Below, in pieces: positions 61,146 to 64,000 of a stretch of 64,000 nt of DNA. The position numbers and the translations under genes are program-made. Below the pieces are notes generated by a model, which saw only the letters and a list, made by a program, of their open reading frames with translations, did not search any database and had not been told where the DNA came from. Every line of letters starts with the position of its first letter. The stretch's first letter is position 1. Origin of the DNA: CAVQRC01 sp963715045 (GTDB lineage: Bacteria; Planctomycetota; Planctomycetia; Pirellulales; Lacipirellulaceae); the NCBI GenBank assembly GCA_963715045.1, contig CAVQRC010000038.1, forward strand, positions 1 to 64,000, written 5' to 3'.

Positions 61146-61469
61146 CTAGGAAATCACTTTCAACTGGTCATCGACATGGCATTTCACGACCGATTCAATA
61201 CAGCCAAACAGGCTGCTCAGGCACTTGATGCGGAGGCGGTAGAAAACCATCTGGCCCTGCTTCTCGCTCTCCACGATCCCGGCGTTCTTCAGCTGTGCGA
61301 GGTGGCGCGAGACCGTCGACATGTCGCTGCCGACGGCGTCGGTCAGGTCGCATACACAAACCTCATCATGCTCCGCCAGTTCGTCCACGAGCTTCAATCG
61401 CGCGGGGTGAGCCAATGCCTTGAGCACCTTGGCCCGCGTCTCGTATTTGGCTCGCTCGGCTCGGTTCAT
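61146..61469 (-). CDS. arsR: ArsR/SmtB-family metalloid-sensing repressor
   Basis: 107 residues from the ATG at 61469; the longer frame to 61520 runs into the promoter and is rejected. Seen: ALAHPARLKLVDELAEHDEV then CVCDLTDAVG, with the CxC sensor pair C38 and C40 in the ELxVCDL context of arsenic-sensing members, and the recognition helix SDMSTVSRHLAQLKNAGIVE. Two more cysteines near the C-terminus (C83, C90, C97) may add ligands. It is the first gene of the ars operon and probably represses it; its promoter and operator lie just upstream (61492-61540). Confidence 0.92.
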   Translation of the reverse strand: MNRAERAKYETRAKVLKALAHPARLKLVDELAEHDEVCVCDLTDAVGSDMSTVSRHLAQLKNAGIVESEKQGQMVFYRLRIKCLSSLFGCIESVVKCHVDDQLKVIS

Positions 61470-61491
61470 GATGATATCTATCGGTTGTTGC

Positions 61492-61540
61492 GTATTTGTA
61501 TTGATTAGCCAAGTATACAATTTTCCGGCGTTGGTGGCAA
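61492..61540 (-). promoter_or_regulatory. ars operon promoter with overlapping ArsR-type operator
   Basis: On the minus strand TTGCCA (61540-61535), a 17-base spacer and TATACT (61517-61512) form a near-consensus sigma70-type promoter, with a start expected near 61505. An inverted repeat TTGTAT-N13-ATACAA (61520-61496) overlaps the -10 element, as an ArsR operator would. Confidence 0.7.
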
Positions 61541-61580
61541 CCCGGAGAGCCAGGAAGACACCGTTAGTTTGCAGGTAGTC

Positions 61581-62798
61581 TCAAATTCCACCGCCACGCC
61601 GGTCGGCACGAGTGCCATACACGGACGCCAACGAAGTGGCGGTCAGGCCGTGAGCCACGATGCTCAGCACAATCGTCCAGGCAACGGTCGCGAGAATCGT
61701 GTCATTGCCAGGCAAGTGGTCGCCCGCGACCATCACCGCGAACACAATGCTGGCCAGACCTCGAGGTCCGAACCAGCCCATGAACAGCAGCGTGTCCCGC
61801 TGCAGGCCTTTTCCGGCAAGGCACAGGTAGACCGGCAACATGCGAACAACGGTCAGGCTGAGGACGGCGTAGACAATTGCCTGCCAGGAGAAGTGGTTGA
61901 ACAACAGGCCGATCGCGACGGTTCCGTACGTAAACCAGGTCACCAGCGCGAGCGCATCGCCCGTGCCTTCGGCGGCCTCCAGGAAGCGGTCCTTGTGTTG
62001 CTTTGTCATCCCTCCAAAAGTCAGACCTCCCACGAAGCACGCAATAAAGCCGCTACCGCCCAACCACTGCGCCATCCCGAAACACAGCAGCGCCAGCGCG
62101 ATGATGGGCATCTGCAACCAGGTACCGGCGACCCACCCACGGCCCGCACAAGTCCGCAAGGCGAGCCCGCCGAGCACGGCGAATATCAGACCCGTCACGA
62201 CGCCGATCCCGATCACTTCGAGGGTCAGTGTGAGAATGAGTCCGACTCTTTCGGAGGCTTCGACGGAACCGGCGGCGAGGGCGAGAAAGAACAAGATCAC
62301 GGGTACGCAGATTCCATCATTCAAACCACTTTCGACATTCAGGCTCTCCCGTGCTTTCTCGGGCACCACGGGATTCGTGACAACCGCTTTTCCCAACGCG
62401 GCATCCGTCGGCGCGAGCATGGTGGCGATCAAGGCGATTTCAAAGAAGCTGAGATTGCCGAAGAGCAGCAACCCCACGCCCAGGCCGAGTGCGATCGTCA
62501 GCGGCAGGCCGATCAAGAGCAGCCGGATTGGGATCGATTCGACGCGTCTAAGTACGCTCAGATTGGCATTCGACGAGTCGGTAAACAGGCAAACCGCGAG
62601 CGCCAGTTCGGCCAGACGGCGGATTCCCTCCTGATCAACATTCAGGTCGATCAGGCCGAGTCCCTGAGGGCCGAACAGCATGCCCACAGCGACATACACG
62701 ACCGCACCGTTGACCGGCGTTCGTTCGAGTCGCGACGCGATGAGGCTGTAGGCAAACCCGAATGCGGCGAAGACGGTCAGAACCTGATATTCGGACAT
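61581..62798 (-). CDS. CPA1-type cation/proton antiporter
   Basis: 405 residues, about twelve membrane helices, complete. Seen: MLFGPQGLGLIDLN, LALAVCLFTDSSNANLSVLR, IALIATMLAPTDAALGKAVV and ESLNVESGLNDGICVPVILF, which carry the conserved ion-binding region (APTD and ESGLNDG) of NhaP-like CPA1 exchangers, and WFGPRGLASIVFAVMV near the end. It probably exchanges Na+ or K+ for H+ across the inner membrane. The gene stops about 100 bases before the ars promoter and appears to be its own unit. Confidence 0.9.
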   Translation of the reverse strand: MSEYQVLTVFAAFGFAYSLIASRLERTPVNGAVVYVAVGMLFGPQGLGLIDLNVDQEGIRRLAELALAVCLFTDSSNANLSVLRRVESIPIRLLLIGLPLTIALGLGVGLLLFGNLSFFEIALIATMLAPTDAALGKAVVTNPVVPEKARESLNVESGLNDGICVPVILFFLALAAGSVEASERVGLILTLTLEVIGIGVVTGLIFAVLGGLALRTCAGRGWVAGTWLQMPIIALALLCFGMAQWLGGSGFIACFVGGLTFGGMTKQHKDRFLEAAEGTGDALALVTWFTYGTVAIGLLFNHFSWQAIVYAVLSLTVVRMLPVYLCLAGKGLQRDTLLFMGWFGPRGLASIVFAVMVAGDHLPGNDTILATVAWTIVLSIVAHGLTATSLASVYGTRADRRGGGI

Positions 62799-63037
62799 GA
62801 TTCAAAACTCTACACGAGGTGGGGAGTGCCCTCGGGTGGAAAGAGAGAGACAGCCGATTCAGCTAGCCACTGTTGGACTTGGCGACGAGAGCCAAAGCTC
62901 GCCGGTAAGCGGATTGTCCCAGGGTTTGTTTTAGGCAGGGGCGGAGCAGCGGAAGGAGACTTGAGTGCTCCCGTCTGGGTCTGTTAGTTATCTGCGAGTG
63001 TCCGTTCCTCAGGCCGCCGCTCCGTGTTTCTCCCGAT

Positions 63038-64000
63038 TCAATTAGTGGAATTGCCAGCGAATTGAATGCCAGTCAGGTCGGCCATCTCCTTCTTCCAAGT
63101 CGTGATGTCCTCGCTGTTGAACTCGCTGAGATGTCGGTGGCCGCAGGCACGGGCCATGACCTGCATGAGTTCGACCGATGCCCGCAGAAACCGAGCGAGT
63201 TGCTGCGCCGACTTTTCGACGTTCAGTTTCGCTCGCAGGTGTTCCTGCTGAGTCGCAATTCCAGCAGGGCAATTGTTCGTATTGCAGATGCGAGCCGCAA
63301 CGCAGCCGATGGCCTGCATCGCAGAGTTGGCAATGGCGATACCGTCCGCTCCAAGACAGAGTGCCTTGATGAAGTCGGATGGCGTGCGAACGCCGCCCGT
63401 GATGATGAGTGTGACATCGGGCCTACCCTGCCGGTCGAGAAAGCGTCTCGCACGGGCCAGCGCCGGAATCGTTGGCACGGAGATGTTGTCCCGAAAGATC
63501 AGCGGAGCGGCCCCCGTGCCGCCGCCGCGCCCATCGAGAATGACATAGTCCGCTCCCGCCTCGAGGGCGAATTCGATGTCCTTCTCGATGTGCTGGGCGG
63601 ACATCTTGAAACCGATGGGCACACCCTCCGTCAGGTCACGAACTCGGTCGGCAAACTCTCGATAGTCCTGCGGAGTCTCGAACTCGCAGAATGCGGGCGG
63701 CGAAATGGCCGGTTCTCCTTCAGGAAGTTGCCGCACCTCGGCGATCTTCCCCTTTACCTTGTTGCCGGGAAGATGACCGCCCGTACCCGTCTTCGCACCC
63801 TGACCGGCCTTGAAGTGAAACGCCTGGATCTTCGGGAGCAGGCGTTCGGAGAAGCCAAACTTGGCCGATGCCAACTCGTAGAAGTAGCGCGAGTTCTCGG
63901 CCTGTTCCTCTGGCAGCATTCCGCCTTCACCGGAGCAGATGCCGGTCCCGGCCAATTCCGCACCACGGGCCATCGCAATCTTGGCCTCTTCCGACAAGGC
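63038..64000 (-). CDS. FMN-binding glutamate synthase family protein, 3' part
   Basis: At least 320 residues; the 5' part lies beyond the right edge and no reliable start is inside the window. It is the synthase domain (PF01645): GAELAGTGICSGEGGMLPEE, then AFHFKAGQGAKTGTGGHLPG, GVPIGFKMSAQHIEKDIEFA, the flavin region DYVILDGRGGGTGAAPLIF and the iron-sulfur motif ARICNTNNCPAGIATQ (Cys residues for a [3Fe-4S] cluster). Proteins of this stand-alone type are related to GltB but their true substrate is often unclear. It ends at 63038, about 240 bases before the antiporter gene, with nothing notable between. Confidence 0.9.
   Translation of the reverse strand, partial: ALSEEAKIAMARGAELAGTGICSGEGGMLPEEQAENSRYFYELASAKFGFSERLLPKIQAFHFKAGQGAKTGTGGHLPGNKVKGKIAEVRQLPEGEPAISPPAFCEFETPQDYREFADRVRDLTEGVPIGFKMSAQHIEKDIEFALEAGADYVILDGRGGGTGAAPLIFRDNISVPTIPALARARRFLDRQGRPDVTLIITGGVRTPSDFIKALCLGADGIAIANSAMQAIGCVAARICNTNNCPAGIATQQEHLRAKLNVEKSAQQLARFLRASVELMQVMARACGHRHLSEFNSEDITTWKKEMADLTGIQFAGNSTN

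Overview
The window reads as planctomycete DNA (Planctomycetota, probably a Pirellulales-like lineage). The evidence is a giant exported protein with an N-terminal LEPR-XLL-type motif (EPLESRQLLAV), two exported proteins ending in dockerin-like DFLIWQ repeats (one with a VPEP PEP-CTERM tail), a DUF6797-like secreted protein, high G+C and many short dispersed intergenic repeats. No rRNA, confident tRNA, CRISPR array, transposase or phage gene was seen. This is a heterotroph's chromosome rich in glycan genes.

About a dozen conserved genes can only be read by changing frame one to five times, while genes between them (pgi, malQ, GT4, FAD enzyme, GH17, aguA/B, ars operon) are intact. The breaks often fall in short homopolymers, so I treat them as likely indel errors in the assembly and give each such gene as one full-span CDS with approximate break points.

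Layout. 1-7.5 kb: broken DUF6797 protein, membrane protein, Zn-alcohol dehydrogenase plus tagaturonate epimerase (hexuronate metabolism), a periplasmic phosphatase fused to a c-type heme motif, and a HEAT-like secreted protein. 7.8-12.8 kb: two GH130 glycoside phosphorylases around a GT4 glycosyltransferase fused to a long C-terminal domain. 12.9-14.5 kb: a small hypothetical gene and two divergent DUF2294 genes with a structured leader and a very strong terminator hairpin between them. 14.6-22 kb: FAD oxidoreductase, large exported dockerin/PEP-CTERM protein, pgi and malQ (glucan and hexose phosphate metabolism). 22.7-34.8 kb: one roughly 4,000-residue protein with about twenty SdrD-B-like domains, including three nearly identical 1.9 kb units. 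35.5-41.3 kb: ANTAR regulator, TPR-sulfotransferase and two methyltransferases. 41.3-44.7 kb: malQ remnant, GluR0-type ligand-gated K+ channel, small membrane protein and PQQ-type beta-propeller. 44.8-52 kb: a beta-1,3-glucan locus with GH17, twin LacI-type operators, a decayed LacI gene, a GPH sugar symporter and a GH149-like phosphorylase. 52.1-57.3 kb: internally deleted PhzF, GH63-type glucosidase, and the aguA-aguB putrescine operon. 58.2-61.5 kb: arsR-arsP-thioredoxin-arsF-arsG operon with a near-consensus promoter. 61.6-64 kb: cation/proton antiporter and the C-terminal part of an FMN-binding glutamate synthase that runs off the right edge.

How it fits together: phosphorolytic glycan enzymes (two GH130 and the GH149-like protein) with malQ and pgi suggest energy-saving breakdown of mannosides and glucans into sugar phosphates feeding glycolysis. 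The GH17-operator-symporter-phosphorylase block is a compact laminarin-type utilisation unit whose own LacI gene appears to be lost.
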